Below, piece after piece: positions 11,227 to 64,000 of a DNA stretch of 64,000 nucleotides (positions within the stretch are counted from its first letter, which is position 1; each line of letters starts with the position of its first letter). The translations under genes and the position numbers were made by a program. Source of the DNA: Casuarius casuarius (Eukaryota > Chordata > Aves > Casuariiformes > Casuariidae); contig PTFA01000024.1 in the NCBI GenBank assembly GCA_003342895.1, positions 5,203,505 through 5,267,504 on the forward strand, in the 5' to 3' direction. Below the pieces are notes generated by a model that saw nothing but the letters and a program-made list of their open reading frames with translations, was not told the DNA's origin and made no database searches.

Positions 11227-14200
11227 GTGAGGAGAGAGGAGTTTCCAGGCAGGATTAGCTTGCCTGTCTGGAGCTTAGAGGCACTTAAGCAAACTAAAAA
11301 ACAAGTTACATGGAGGGAGCTCCAGTTTGGCTATAAATGGAGAAGGCCTTAAACAGGCTAGGCTGGAGCAGAGAGAAAAGAAAATATTATAAAGCAGATC
11401 CATTGTTTTCAGGAACCCTGATTCTTTGGTAAAAAGATATAATTTTATCTGAAGGGAAAGAAGTCTGCTACCATGTGTTTAGAGAAACAACTATTATGTT
11501 CCCTGATTTCCCTGTCTGATAAGCCAGCTGTCACATTCCTAGTGTAAATAATAGCAAGGCCTCAAACCCAGTGTCCCTGTTCAGTTTTGGATAAAACCAA
11601 GATCCTAATCCAAATTTGACTGCTGCAATGAAGTTTAGTCTCTCCTGTTTCCAGTTTCTGATCACCTCCAAGATGGTTTGTGCCTCAGGTCAGACTCCGA
11701 TGCTTCACTGTTATGCAGTTATGTCTTTCTGACATGTCCAACTGGCTATGTTGCAGAATTTTTTATGTTACACCTGTAAGGAGTATGTAGAAGACCTGGC
11801 AAAAGTCCCCAAGAGTTTTTTAGAAGTAAGTACAATGCCCTTAATATGTGTTTGTACATGGGGTTGCTGCAGTCACACGGGTCTCTTAGCTCCTGCTGCA
11901 GGTTTGCATGGTGTTTAAGCCTTCTCGGAATAAAACAGTAGCTCAAAACAAAGTTAGTACTTTCATCGCTACAATTTGCTACAATTACCATAATGCATCT
12001 GCCTAGGAGACACATGAAGAAATCTATTGCGCTACGAGCTCATTTGCAGCAGTATTATTTCTCCCTGCACTATTAGCTTGATGCTGGTTTTTTGACTGTG
12101 TTCTGAACAGTTAAACGAGATTTGACAGCCATTTCTTTCTAAATTAGTACTGCTCTGGGCAGCCACCTATTCTACTACCACTACCTACCTACTGCCCTTT
12201 CTACTACACTGGTACAGCCGACTGATAGTGGTGCATGGAACGAGATCAGGAAGTTGATCTGGATTAAAAATAGTCTTTTTCTACAGGTTATTTGTAAGCT
12301 GCACCAGTTCTGTAACCTGTTCACCAGGCAGCTGCACAAACAGGAGTGACATAGTGACAGAAAGGAGAAATGGAGTAGGCAGGGGTTGCTACGGACTGGT
12401 ATTTGTTGAGTGGTAAGAGATACCAGGGAGAGACAATGATCCTCTGCTAAATTAGAAAGAACAATCTGTCTCTTCTAGTCTGCTGATTGAAATTTTGTCA
12501 TATTTTGCTCCCAACAGCAGCGTAGCTGATGACAGAGACCCAGCAGGCCTTAGATGTAATAGGAACTTGGAGATGTAGAGGAGCAACTTCTTCAGGATCC
12601 CTTCTCAGCAGAGAAGCTTCAGCTCCCCTTCTCAGGGCAAGATTTTTTCTAAACCATTTAGTTAATGTAACTCAGTATGCCATTTTTTAAATTTGGCTGC
12701 TCAAATAAATATATAGAGAGAACAAAATTCTTCCTTGCTTTTTTTAGTACGAGTATTTGATTTTTAGGAGGATTTCTTTTGCTAAAAAGCAAAGTCAAAG
12801 TGATTCTATTGGGGATGGACAAGCATTGTATCATAATATTCAAATAATCTTAAATTCTATTAATGTATTACTGGCATCTAAATAAACTTACGTTTTGGCC
12901 TGTATTTTAGGCTCAGCCCTCGTGTTGCATCTGCAAAAGATACCAGTTGCAGTCAGTTGCAAATATGCTTGCAGTCGGTTGAAAATATGACTCTACTAAT
13001 GTCACAGAGAACATAAAATTTACATATCTGTAACTGTTACCTTTAAAAAAATAACTTATCCCTTAATAAATTAGTACAGCCACTTACTGTAGGTGACAGA
13101 CAAAAGTAAGTGTTCCAAGTATGTAAGTGACTTTTTAATTTCAAATAATTTTAACTCAGTATACCCCAATGACTAACTTGAAACACTAGATTCTGCTCAT
13201 GTTTTGCAGCCATGCAGAAATAGAGTTCCTCTTTATAGTTTCAATATCTATGTTCTGTTCTAGGATGCAAATGTGAGGCTTATAGTTATTGGACAGTCAT
13301 CTTATCATCACATCAAGGTAAAGTAGTCATTAAGTAACGTAATTAAGTAAAGAGTATGTTCTATTGTATTTTACATTTTAACAATTTGCACTGAAGGATT
13401 TTGTTCTAGGGAAAAGATGGTCATTTACAACCACAGAAAAATGAGCTATTATTTTCCATGAGGCAATCCTAATAGAAGTACATGAATAAAATAAATAACT
13501 AAAACTTTTGGTTTAAAATCCACTAAGAATTGTTCAGGAAAATCTTTGCTTGATTTCACTGGAAGCTGTGTTTTAGTAAAAGCTTCAGGGCTAAAAATTT
13601 TTGGCCTTTAATTTCATTTAACATGATGGATTCAGAGGTTTTAAAACCAAGATTTTTTCAGAATATTTTTCCACTGTCAGTAGACTCTAATTAATTACTA
13701 TCTTAAACTAAAACATATTTTTTGTATGTACATATTTTGCAGCCCTTTTGCAGTTTAACTGGGTATATACATGAAATGTATGTAGATCCACAAAGAGAAA
13801 TTTATAAAACACTTGGCATGAAAAGAGGTGAAGGTAACAACACACCAGGCACATCAGGTAAGAGTAATTTTCTCGCCTTGATTTGTCTTACAAAGAACAA
13901 AACAAGAATGCTCTGATAAAATAGTAGGATCATGATGGAAATAGGAAGGGAGCTGCCCACCAGACCATCTCTTGTAGGCTGTACTTCACTTTGTCTAAAC
14001 TTTGAGAAACTTGTGTTTCTACAGTAATCAGGAAATTGTAGGCTATTCATAGCAACAACTTAATTCTGGTTTTGCCTTATGTAGTTTTGTATTTCTAGGT
14101 AACAAGTATTTTGCTGTTTTGTTTAGTGCAGAGCCCTCACGTAAAATCAAACATGCTCTTGGGAAGTATTAGGAGTATGTGGAGAGCGATGACTGGCCCA

Positions 14201-15044
14201 GCTTTCGATTTCCAAGGAGATCCAGCTCAGCAGGGAGGAACTTTGATTTTAGGCCCAGGTGAGCTTGTTTGTTCTGTCTGTAAGTTACAGTCCCCTCCTT
14301 CAGCTGTTTGCCTTATCTGCTTCTGTCTTGGCCGCTGTCCTGAGGCTTCCCAAGGAGGAAGGAGAGTCATGTGTTGGCTGTGTGAGTCTGTTATCCGGAA
14401 GAACCCTGCAGAAGTGGCATTGCATTGTTTCCCCTCCCACAGAAAGGGCACAAAGCTGATCACCATCCTGACCAACAGGAGCCTTGCCTTCAGCGTAGTG
14501 GAACAACGGGCTTGAAGTTTGGAGGGTTTTTTTTTTTTTTTTGACAACTCCACGTTTGCTTACACTCTGCTTTTACATTTGATCTTAGGCATTTAATGTG
14601 TTTTTAGTAGAGGAATAAAGCATGAAGGGAAGCTATAACATGACAAAATCATCTCTTTGAATCATTGGGAAGCATCCTGCTACAGCAGATTTAATTCAGT
14701 TACATCCCTCAATTTCCCTTCTTTCTATAACTTAAAAAATCTTCATTAAAAATCCATGCCATAGTTTAAAATACAGTATATTGCGAAATCTACAGAGCTA
14801 GTGCACAGTTTCACAAGAACTAGTAGGAAATCAGAATGCTTCTTTGATTCACTTATGTCTTAAAATAAATGAATATTTTTTTCAACTATTTACATTTTTT
14901 TCTCATTCCGTTCCAGGTAATGAAGTTCATTTTTTGCACCTTGATAAACACAGGTTGGATCATGCTCCCATTAACACAGTTTTGCAGCTGGCAGGAGTTA
15001 AAACAGTAAATTTCACAAACAAATCCCAGATCATTGACATATGA
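11047..15044 (+). CDS. PRXL2C: PRXL2C (AAED1), peroxiredoxin-like 2C; complete, six coding exons
   Basis: Joined CDS: 11047-11226, 11757-11825, 13264-13317, 13743-13857, 14127-14258, 14917-15044. This gives 678 nt and 225 residues, against about 226 for human AAED1. All introns are GT-AG and the phases agree throughout. The family is thioredoxin-fold (AhpC/TSA-like, PRXL2). Exon 2 supplies a CYTC motif (Cys64, Cys67), the expected redox-active CxxC, right after the strand VVFVR. Conserved blocks are LIVIGQSSYHHI, the YVDPQREIYK..LGMKRGE stretch, then FDFQGDPAQQGGTLILGPG and RLDHAPINTVLQL, near the C-terminus. The first 45 residues diverge most, as in other vertebrates. The start has a good context (gccATGg). 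Family knowledge links PRXL2C to redox and glycolysis-related signalling, but its substrate is not established. CDC14B lies 3.7 kb downstream on the same strand. Confidence 0.96.
11757..11825 (+). CDS. PRXL2C: PRXL2C exon 2 (residues 61-83), redox CxxC
   Basis: A 69-nt phase 0/0 exon between ttgcag and gtaagt. It encodes NFLCYTCKEYVEDLAKVPKS then FLE. The CYTC motif is the likely redox centre, with the Cys codons at 11,766-11,768 and 11,775-11,777. It is too short to appear as an open frame of its own and was found from the flanking homology. Confidence 0.95.
12947..12990. repeat. Imperfect 22-bp tandem duplication in PRXL2C intron 2
   Basis: Two adjacent 22-bp units (12,947-12,968 and 12,969-12,990) beginning ttgcagtc and matching at 19 of 22 positions. 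Seen directly, function unknown. Confidence 0.85.
13264..13317 (+). CDS. PRXL2C: PRXL2C exon 3 (residues 84-101)
   Basis: A 54-nt phase 0/0 exon between ttctag and gtaaag, encoding DANVRLIVIGQSSYHHIK. The block LIVIGQSSYHHI is near-identical to the human protein. Confidence 0.95.
13743..13857 (+). CDS. PRXL2C: PRXL2C exon 4
   Basis: A 115-nt exon between ttgcag and gtaaga, phase 0 in and phase 1 out. It encodes PFCSLTGYIHEMYVDPQREI then YKTLGMKRGEGNNTPGTS and the first base of the next codon. The end (EGNNTPGTS) is where birds and mammals differ. Confidence 0.95.
14127..14258 (+). CDS. PRXL2C: PRXL2C exon 5
   Basis: A 132-nt phase 1/1 exon between gtttag and gtgagc. It encodes (V)QSPHVKSNMLLGSIRSMWRA then MTGPAFDFQGDPAQQGGTLI and LGPG. 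FQGDPAQQGGTLILGPG is a hallmark of the family. A second in-frame AG four bases further in is possible, but the first keeps the phase. Confidence 0.95.
14917..15044 (+). CDS. PRXL2C: PRXL2C exon 6 (last coding exon)
   Basis: From the acceptor ttccag to the TGA at 15,042-15,044. It encodes GNEVHFLHLDKHRLDHAPIN then TVLQLAGVKTVNFTNKSQII and DI. The NFTN motif and isoleucine-rich end match the human C-terminus. Confidence 0.95.
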
Positions 15045-15176
15045 CACTGAGATAATATATCATTGTTTATTTGTTATAAGCTACAAGGACAATATTCCAG
15101 AGAATTCCCACCAGCATGAGTACTGTTGTGTCTTTACGGGACATCTTGAAACCGTATCCAGAATATCAGCGCACTG

Positions 15177-15182
15177 AATAAA
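15177..15182 (+). terminator. Candidate PRXL2C polyadenylation signal
   Basis: AATAAA 133 bases after the stop codon is the first canonical hexamer in the 3' UTR. Further hexamers at 15,584, 16,259, 16,613 and 17,060 could serve longer 3' UTRs. Which is used cannot be told from sequence. Confidence 0.5.
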
Positions 15183-17930
15183 CTACCTTGCCTTGAAGAT
15201 GGACACAAAAGTGCTATTTCTATTGTATGTAAGACAAAAATAACTGAGTCTTACTGCAAAAATTCCTTTTGCTTATTATTTTCTAATCAAACAATCTTGT
15301 TAGCACATTTTAAAAATCTTTGTTCAGGATGCACTAAACGATGGTGGAAAAACCTCTAAACCTGGCTTTGCTCAGAAGGAACTTGGGATTCTTGCCTTTT
15401 GGTAGATCATACTGGCTTTTCAATTCAATACTTTTCAGTGATATTTTAAAGGTCCCAGCACTGTACGACAAACATATTAAAATATACCTTGAAAAATCAC
15501 AATTGCAAACACTGAGACTTAAGCTTATGCATACTCTTGTATCTTGCACTGACAGACACTACAAAATACTTTTTATAATTTTAAATAAATATTTTAAATA
15601 TATCAGCTGTTGTCTGCAGTTCTTTTCTGTCCACACAAAAAGGCAGGTTTATAAAACAGGGAGAGGTGTGTCTTAAACATGTTTCTGATCAGACTGTCAG
15701 TTTTAAAGTAGGCCATAGTTGGTTAACTGTCTTCCTATGGATATCTGCAGAAAAATTTTCACTTGTAGGTAAATTTTCCCTTGCTCTCTCAGAGCAAGAG
15801 GTCTTTGGAAAAATATCCATAGTTAATTCTGTCATAGACAGCAGAGCTGAGGACAATAACATTTTGGTTTGTGGTTGTCTGATTTCTCATTACCTATTTT
15901 TCTGGCAATATTTATGTTCAGAATCTATTGCTTTCATTAGAGTAGAGCTTCCCCTCTGTTATCCACAAGCTGCATTTTAGCAATTCTAAAATGAGATTGT
16001 CTGAGATTTATGGAGGAGCGCATCCTCCTCTGCAGCTTATGAGTTTTGGCCTTCACTGTAAACTGCTACTATTCATACATACCTCAACTGCAAAAGCTTT
16101 CCAACTTTAATCTTTAACAATAATGCAATTGTAAAATGGTTTTCTATGAAGAGGTTTGTCCCTGCATCCTTTAAGGTCATGGGTAGGCCCAGAATAAACT
16201 CTTGAGAGCTCTACACCATTAAGATCATGTGAAATTAAATGCAATTTCTTTGACCAAAAATAAAACTCATGCTTAAAAAAAAAGATATTAAGTAATGTAA
16301 TTCCGGCAAAAGGTACTATCCCACAGCAATTTATTAATTATACACATATGTTTTATAGATGATTCAGATGTTTGAGAGAAGGATATTATTACTGTGAAAA
16401 TATTGTATTCAATTCCCTACTTCGATTAAACAGCACTCAAAACAGGACTAGAAGTGATCATGTGCAGACTTTGAACTCTCATGATGTCAGGGTTGGCCTG
16501 AGCCTTCCTCAGCATTTAGCATAATAGACTGACCAGCTCAAGAGCCTTTCTGGCAGCTACGATTCACAAGAGTAAGGTCTGCTTTTAATGAACCACTGCC
16601 TCTATATTCATAAATAAAGAACTAACCTTTCCTCTTTCCAGGGTTCCTGCACCTTAACAACATTTCTGAGTAAGCCAGAAACTCTGGATACTGACTGCCT
16701 GTATGCTACTGAAACCACAGCAAAAAGCAAGCTAGAAAACTGTTCCTGTGTTTGTTAAACACAAGTGTTATTAGAAATGCAGAAAATTTAAAACATATTC
16801 AAAGTGAAAGAATGATAAATAACCAGCTTCTTTGTAGTGTTTCCACTCTAATTCATTTATCTGATCATCACTGTCAAGGATACTGAATTTAGTTCCACTT
16901 TTGTTTTGCAGCCATTTCATTTTCATGTTCTTGGTGCCGCAGTGCTTTGACTTTAAAGGAATTGTTTGGCTGGTTGTTTTTCTGCTTGTTTTGCTGTCAG
17001 TAGAATTAAAAAAATATGATAGGAATACTTCTACTGCTAAATTTTATGTACAAACTGTAAATAAAATTAACTATACCTAAAAGAAATGTGTACCTTTGAA
17101 AGGGATTGGAAGGCATTAGGTTGTAGTTTGACAGCTCTATAGATTGAAGTCATCTGTCCTCACCCACTTCAATACTGACAGGAACCACACCACGGCCTCT
17201 GTATTATCCCAGCAAAATCAGTTCTTCAGAAAGCAAAGACAAACAAAAAGAGAGAAAAAGACACAGAGCAGAAATGAGTAGAACAATCCTAATTAAGGCA
17301 TAAGCCCTACATTTGTTGCATGCAGATCGACTATTGCATCTGCCCACAGCTTCACTGGAGCTCTGTGAGACAGCAATCCCCCTCGTGCATAATAAATTGT
17401 AAGAACAATCGCCATGTTTCTTCATAAGAGAAATGATTTTCAAAATGTCAGCACAATTTTAAGTCTCTTGTGCTATCTGAAAAAGTATTTTTAAAAAGGG
17501 ATGCAGCGAAAGGTGGAAAAGAGTGGGACATAATTGCTGACCTCATACTCAGCTGAGGGTAGAGTACTTTCAGTGAGGGCTTTTGGCATGACCAGTTAGA
17601 GATGGGAGGCTGCAGTTTTTAGAAGTTGTTTCAACTATACTCTTGGTTTATTTGAGCACCTACTTAAAATACTAGTGTATTTTAAAGTATCGTTGTGCTT
17701 GAGAAGTAGATACAAAAATAACTAGTGTAACTTTTCAAATAAATCACTTACTTATATCTTCAGGCCAGAAGAAGGATGCGTGTACTGGATTGTTTTCTTT
17801 CCAACCACATCAGTTGGTCTAACAAGAAAGATAAAATCTCTCCACAGAATCCTTGCTTTGTATATATTGTAATAGGTATCCGAGAGACTGACACACATCA
17901 AGAATACAATTTAAAATACTCCCTTCCAGC
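15183..17930. other. PRXL2C 3' UTR remainder and intergenic spacer
   Basis: A+T-rich DNA between the two genes. The proximal part may be a long PRXL2C 3' UTR, given extra AATAAA hexamers at 15,584, 16,259, 16,613 and 17,060. I see no exon. The reading frames here are short and unrelated to known proteins. Confidence 0.6.
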
Positions 17931-18182
17931 AAAGGCACAGTTTTACCTAAGAGCCCATGTTCCAGGCCTTTTTCCGGGGGCAAACCCCTCACGCTGCCCC
18001 ACAGGTGACGACACCATGTCCGCAGCTTGTGCCTTTATGCCCCGAGGAGCCGTATTTCAGTGGCGCTACCCTCCACGTACCCCCGTCCCCAAGAGAGGGG
18101 CACGGAGGCAGCAGGCGCCCCTCCGAGCAACGAGGAAAGGGCAGCACGGCTCGGTGCCCGGCGAGGGGCGGGGGGGAATCTA

Positions 18183-18196
18183 CCGTTAATTAACGG
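18183..18196. promoter_or_regulatory. 14-bp perfect palindrome CCGTTAATTAACGG
   Basis: An exact inverted repeat at the upstream edge of the CpG island. Each arm carries TAACGG, which fits the MYB core YAACKG. It is one of two such palindromes about 180 bp apart. The palindrome is seen directly and its use is inferred. Confidence 0.45.
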
Positions 18197-18361
18197 CCAT
18201 GTGTCTGGGGGGGGCCCTCCCCGAGCCCCTGGCTGACCCCGCGGAGGCGCCTGGGGGCCGCCACGGAGCCTCGCTTACGCGCTGTTGCGGGGCAGCCATA
18301 AGTGGGGCCCCGCGCGGCGGCGGAGGGGCGCGCGGCGCCTCAGCATGGCGGGCGGCGGCCA

Positions 18362-18375
18362 GGCCGTTAACGGCC
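18362..18375. promoter_or_regulatory. 14-bp perfect palindrome GGCCGTTAACGGCC
   Basis: A second exact palindrome with back-to-back TAACGG (MYB-type) cores, about 410 bp upstream of the CDC14B ATG. Role inferred only. Confidence 0.45.
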
Positions 18376-18497
18376 GCGCTCGCGCCCCGTCCCCACACAC
18401 GCGCACACCCCCCTCAGCCCACCTGTTACGGCCGGCCACTATGACATCACCACCCCCGCCGCTCCGCGCTGGTGACGCCACGCCGCCGTGACCCAAT

Positions 18498-18521
18498 CAG
18501 CAGCAGCAGCAGCGGCGGCGG
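18498..18521 (+). repeat. (CAG)5(CGG)3 triplet run
   Basis: A compound triplet microsatellite directly after the CCAAT box and 263 bases upstream of the CDC14B ATG, so in the promoter or 5' UTR. It is short and probably polymorphic. Confidence 0.85.
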
Positions 18522-18660
18522 GGGGGCCGCGGGGAGGTGGCGGCGCGCGGCCGCCGGTTCGGGGCGGGGGGCGGTAGGTGCATGGGGCGGCGGGAGGGGG
18601 CGGTGTCCGCGGAGACGCGTCAGCCGCCGCCGCGGCGGGGTCCCTCCCCTGCCGTCCCGT

Positions 18661-18678
18661 CCCCTCCCCTCCCCTCCC
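18661..18678 (-). other. Minus-strand G-quadruplex / i-motif candidate in CDC14B 5' region
   Basis: The plus strand reads CCCCTCCCCTCCCCTCCC: four C-runs of three or more with single-T loops, the tightest quadruplex pattern on the complementary strand. It lies about 105-120 bases upstream of the ATG. G-rich plus-strand runs also occur at 18,561-18,574 and 18,584-18,600. Such structure may explain the nearby sequencing gap. Confidence 0.6.
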
Positions 18679-18783
18679 GGCCGTTCCTCCCTCCCTCCGG
18701 CAGCCCGGGCCCCGCGGGGAGCGGCGCGGCGGGGATGAGCCGCGCCGCCTCGCACCCACCGTAGCGGCGCGGCCGCCTCCGCC

Positions 18784-60559
<41,776 letters not shown>

Positions 60560-63500
60560 ATTTCAAATAAGCAACCAGTGTTGAAGAGAATATTCAGGAA
60601 TGAAAGGGATATCACTAGAAAGGACTTAATGCAATTCAAAAAAGAAGATGCTTTGGCTCCATTTTGCAGCAAAGATTAAACAGAAAATCTTGTCTGATTT
60701 GTAGAATAAAATGAACTGTCAACATGCTTAATAGACAGCTTCCTAATGTGCTAAACACTTCCTCAAACAAAACCAACAAAATCTGACTGTGTAAATTTAG
60801 ACTCAGGTGTAAATACCTAAGCTCTCTATTATAAAGAGGGCTTGCTAGTACAAATGATGCATGTGTATAAATTGTGATGGCAATCACTTAGTTGCTGAGC
60901 ACCAGAAATGAAAAGAGGGTGGGAGCTTTTAAAATATTAAATCTGTGTTGTCCATTCAGATTGGGCTTGGGCTGAAGTCTCCAATAGAGAGTGGAACTCA
61001 ACTGCAAAGTATTCTTATAGTGTGGGTACTCTCCTATGTTAATTGGCTGTCCTTTCTTATTTTGTATGAAGTTTTTTAATGAAGCTGTCATGTTGAGTAT
61101 ATAAAGTAATTATCATCCACCAAAGAGTGCTTTATTTTCAAGGGTTGTGTATTTTCTCTTTCAAACCTAACTAAAAGCAATTAACTTGTTTTTAATAGTA
61201 ATAGGTTTTCAGTTGTTCACAAACCAATGGCTGTTTTAACTAGTTGTAATTGCTTTAAATCTGGTATGATTGTAAAGGAGAGGAAAAAGAGTTTACCATT
61301 TAAAGCAGTGCTATTATATTGAAATGTCATTACTATTTCCTTTCCTATTTACAAGTGTTTTTGCTGAAACTCTATACTGTACCTAAAAGGTAAGAATTTT
61401 TCCCCAGGTTTTATTGGTACATTTGGTAACATCATTGGATGTCCCTATTAGCTTCCTTTGAGACACTAGTGAATGCAACGCACAGAAAAGGGAAAATAAG
61501 ATTGCAGAACCACTGAAATGGGCAGTGGAACTCAGGGGCAGGTATAGTCCATCACATTAAAACAAACTATTTCAAAACAAGTGTTTAACATCTAACGCTT
61601 CAAAAACTACAGCTTACCCCTGTTAAAAAGTCAGTGTAGTTTTTAGAGGAATCTGTTGAGACTTAAATTTTCTCCCACTACAAGACTATCTTCAAACACT
61701 GGCAGCATTTTTCCCTACCCTTTTTCACCTTGTGAAAGCTGCAGGCTTCATTCCTCAATGATCAATCCTTGTCTGCCAGCTTTAAGTTTATACCTGCACA
61801 TCCCTTAGACTAGATCTGTTACCACATAGCCTTAAGTAGAATATACTTATCTAATGATTTGGTGACAGTTGTGTTAGGGAGGAGTAGAAATGAAGAAATC
61901 TGAAATGTTTTAGCAATAGACTACTATCTTAAGTTTTTAAAGATAGCTCTAGATATAAATGACTTCCGCAAGGGGGGAGATTTTCTTTCTATGAATGTAA
62001 GTGGGCAAATTCAGTGACTAGTTCCAATATATTAATTTTTTTTAAAATTAAGATTCCTAGTAGCAGGCTGGTGGTTTTTGAATGCCAATAGGAGAAACAC
62101 ACACTGGCTTGAATACATCTCTTTGATTAGACAGAACATCATGAGTTGGAAGGTGGACAGGGTGTGGAATACATGTGAGGTTACAAGTAGGATCTTTGAA
62201 TTTGGATTCTCTTCAACTTTGCAAATACAAATACAGAGAAAACAAAAGGCTTGTATGATGCAAAAAACAAAAGAATCAGTGAGACTTGGAACCAAAATCC
62301 TTCTTGTTTTCCCTTAATCTTTACAGGAAGCACCTAAAAGAAAGGGACAGAATTCACCCTGCTATTGGATTAAAGCTTCTTGGCTTTTTTTTTTTTTTAA
62401 ATGAGCCATTTGCCCCAAAAGCTGATCTCTATGTGACCACAACAGTAGGTATGTTGTGTAAAAGTAAATCTATGTATTTGTTGTTAAAAATTCTTACCTT
62501 GGAAATTGTCAGTGAACTTACTGACAAGTCTTAATAGGCAGAAGGAAAGGATAAAACCAGTAAGGTGGGAGGATGAGAGTCAAAACAAGAAAGATTTAGT
62601 AATATTTATAGTCTTTGGCTTGCCATGCCTCTGCTGCTGCTGCTTTGATATGTAGAATTTCTGCTAACTGAGCGCAAGGGATTTATAATACTGTGATATT
62701 TGCAAATATTGGATACAGCAGTAACAAATATCATGTTTGGATCAAATGAGTTAAATAATAGTATCTGCAATAAGTATGCTTTTCTTGTTCTGAAACTAAT
62801 TCTGAGAATCTGTATTTTTACCTGCAAATAATCAGGTTATTCCACACCCCTTCCACATACCTATCCCCAAAAATGAACATTGGGAGGAAAAAAAGAAAAA
62901 CCAACAGCACCTTTTAAGTAACCAGCAGAACCATTAGCACTTTCAGGTTTATCAGAAATAAATTTGCATTAAAAAAATGCATAAGAAACACTAACTACAA
63001 TAGCAACTGTAGCTAAACCAAAACTGCATGTTTGGCATGAATGTGTTTCAGGCTGCCATTTCCACCACTGTCTGTCTTACCAGAAACATATGAACGTCAA
63101 CTGGCATTTTACATTTGAATTCTCCAGACAGCCTTATATGGAAAACTAATCCATTACCTCATTGTGTCCCATCTAATTGTATTGCTTAATTTGCACTTTT
63201 GAGTTTTAATACTTTGCCTTGCATTTTTATTACACTGCACCAAAGCTGTCTTAAGTACAATTATAAGGAGTGGGCATGGGTGAGGAAGTCCTTGGCTTCT
63301 AGGTCTTTCTTGAGTTATAAAATACTATGTGCCAAAGGGAATATGTGTGCAGCAGCTGTTTTGGAGGTACTGCATGGAGTTGCTGAAGAAAGTAAGTTAT
63401 TTCTGCTGTCATCACTTAACACTTTTGGTTAAACTTCTAATTCTTCCTCCTCTATTCAAATTCATAGGGGAGAGAGATTCTCCCTTGATCTCCTACTCAA

Positions 63501-64000
63501 ATGCTGTAGTATCTTGGGTCAAATTGCAGAATTCCATCACAGCATCAGTAACCTACACAAAAGTTAAGCCCAGACCTGTCTTTTTGCCCCCGTTAGATAG
63601 TAGAGGAAGTGCTGCTGTCTTAAAAACAAAAATTAAGATTTGTAGACTCATGCATTAAATGGGAAAAAAGAGTGATATTCACCAGTTTGTTGCACTGCAG
63701 TTTTTATATTAATGGTTTGCAGACTGTTTGTCTTGTGTAAACTCATGTACAGACTATCGAGTTCTAAAATTTGACTAATCAGTACTGTTCATCCTGATTA
63801 TTTTTAAATTGTATATTTCTAATCATATTTTTTTAACTTGGATTGAGTGACAGAATGGGAGTTTATTTTGCTGAAGGTATTTTTAAGATAAAGCTTCATA
63901 TTATCTTGTAATATTTAGTAGTTCAATATGCATTTGTCTCTCATTTGAAAATACTGCATATTGTATCTGGTTTTATACCAAATATTGAATAGTAAGAATT
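60560..64000 (+). other. CDC14B: CDC14B 3' UTR and downstream DNA
   Basis: Begins with the CDC14B 3' UTR. The first AATAAA is at 60,705-60,710, with another at 62,957-62,962. The extent of the UTR is unknown. Reading frames in this part (up to 109 codons near 63,329-63,658) match nothing I recognise. By synteny HABP4 should follow on the minus strand, but no HABP4 coding sequence is seen. Confidence 0.6.
60705..60710 (+). terminator. CDC14B: Candidate CDC14B polyadenylation signal
   Basis: The first canonical AATAAA after the stop, 145 bases downstream. It would serve both the standard last exon and the candidate alternative terminal exon at 60,204. Confidence 0.45.

Noticed and set aside
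63329..63658. 109-codon frame near the right edge as part of HABP4
   Set aside because: It is on the plus strand, whereas HABP4 should be convergent (minus). The translation has no RG-rich or hyaluronan-binding character.

Overview
The window is vertebrate nuclear DNA, most likely from a bird. It carries two intron-containing protein genes on the + strand with canonical GT-AG splice sites, one CpG-island promoter with a 245-base assembly gap, and otherwise A+T-rich introns and intergenic DNA. The bird assignment is inferred from a compact gene (about 42 kb for CDC14B), low repeat density, a degenerate CR1-type LINE fragment and a second sequence resembling an avian interspersed repeat. The neighbouring pair PRXL2C-CDC14B matches the order known from human 9q22 (chicken Z is the expected counterpart). 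No search could be run, so the species is not fixed.

Layout: 1-10,800 is gene-free as far as I can see, with two old retroelement-like patches (about 1,240-1,780 and 9,715-10,170). PRXL2C (AAED1) occupies 11,047-15,044 in six exons and gives a complete 225-residue protein. About 3.6 kb of spacer follows. CDC14B then runs from its ATG at 18,784 to its stop at 60,559, in 13 coding exons that I joined by splice site and phase. Exon 1 runs into the gap (18,871-19,115), so its donor and roughly 24 residues are not visible. From exon 2 onward the frame is continuous for 446 residues, against 445 for the same stretch in my memory of human CDC14B. The region after 60,559 is the CDC14B 3' UTR and downstream DNA. 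HABP4 would be expected next by synteny but is not seen.

The two genes are functionally unrelated neighbours: a thioredoxin-fold peroxiredoxin-like protein and a nucleolar dual-specificity phosphatase of the Cdc14 family. The most interesting part of the window is the 3' half of CDC14B. The exons after exon 11 encode the variable tail, and exon 13 is symmetrical and skippable. Several unannotated open segments with good splice sites (47,753-47,807; 48,364-48,511; 56,898-57,125; 60,204-60,414) could give alternative C-termini. A G-quadruplex motif sits just upstream of the exon 12 acceptor. There is also a second, intronic CpG-rich island about 0.5 kb before exon 2, and two 14-bp palindromes made of inverted MYB-type cores upstream of the CDC14B start.
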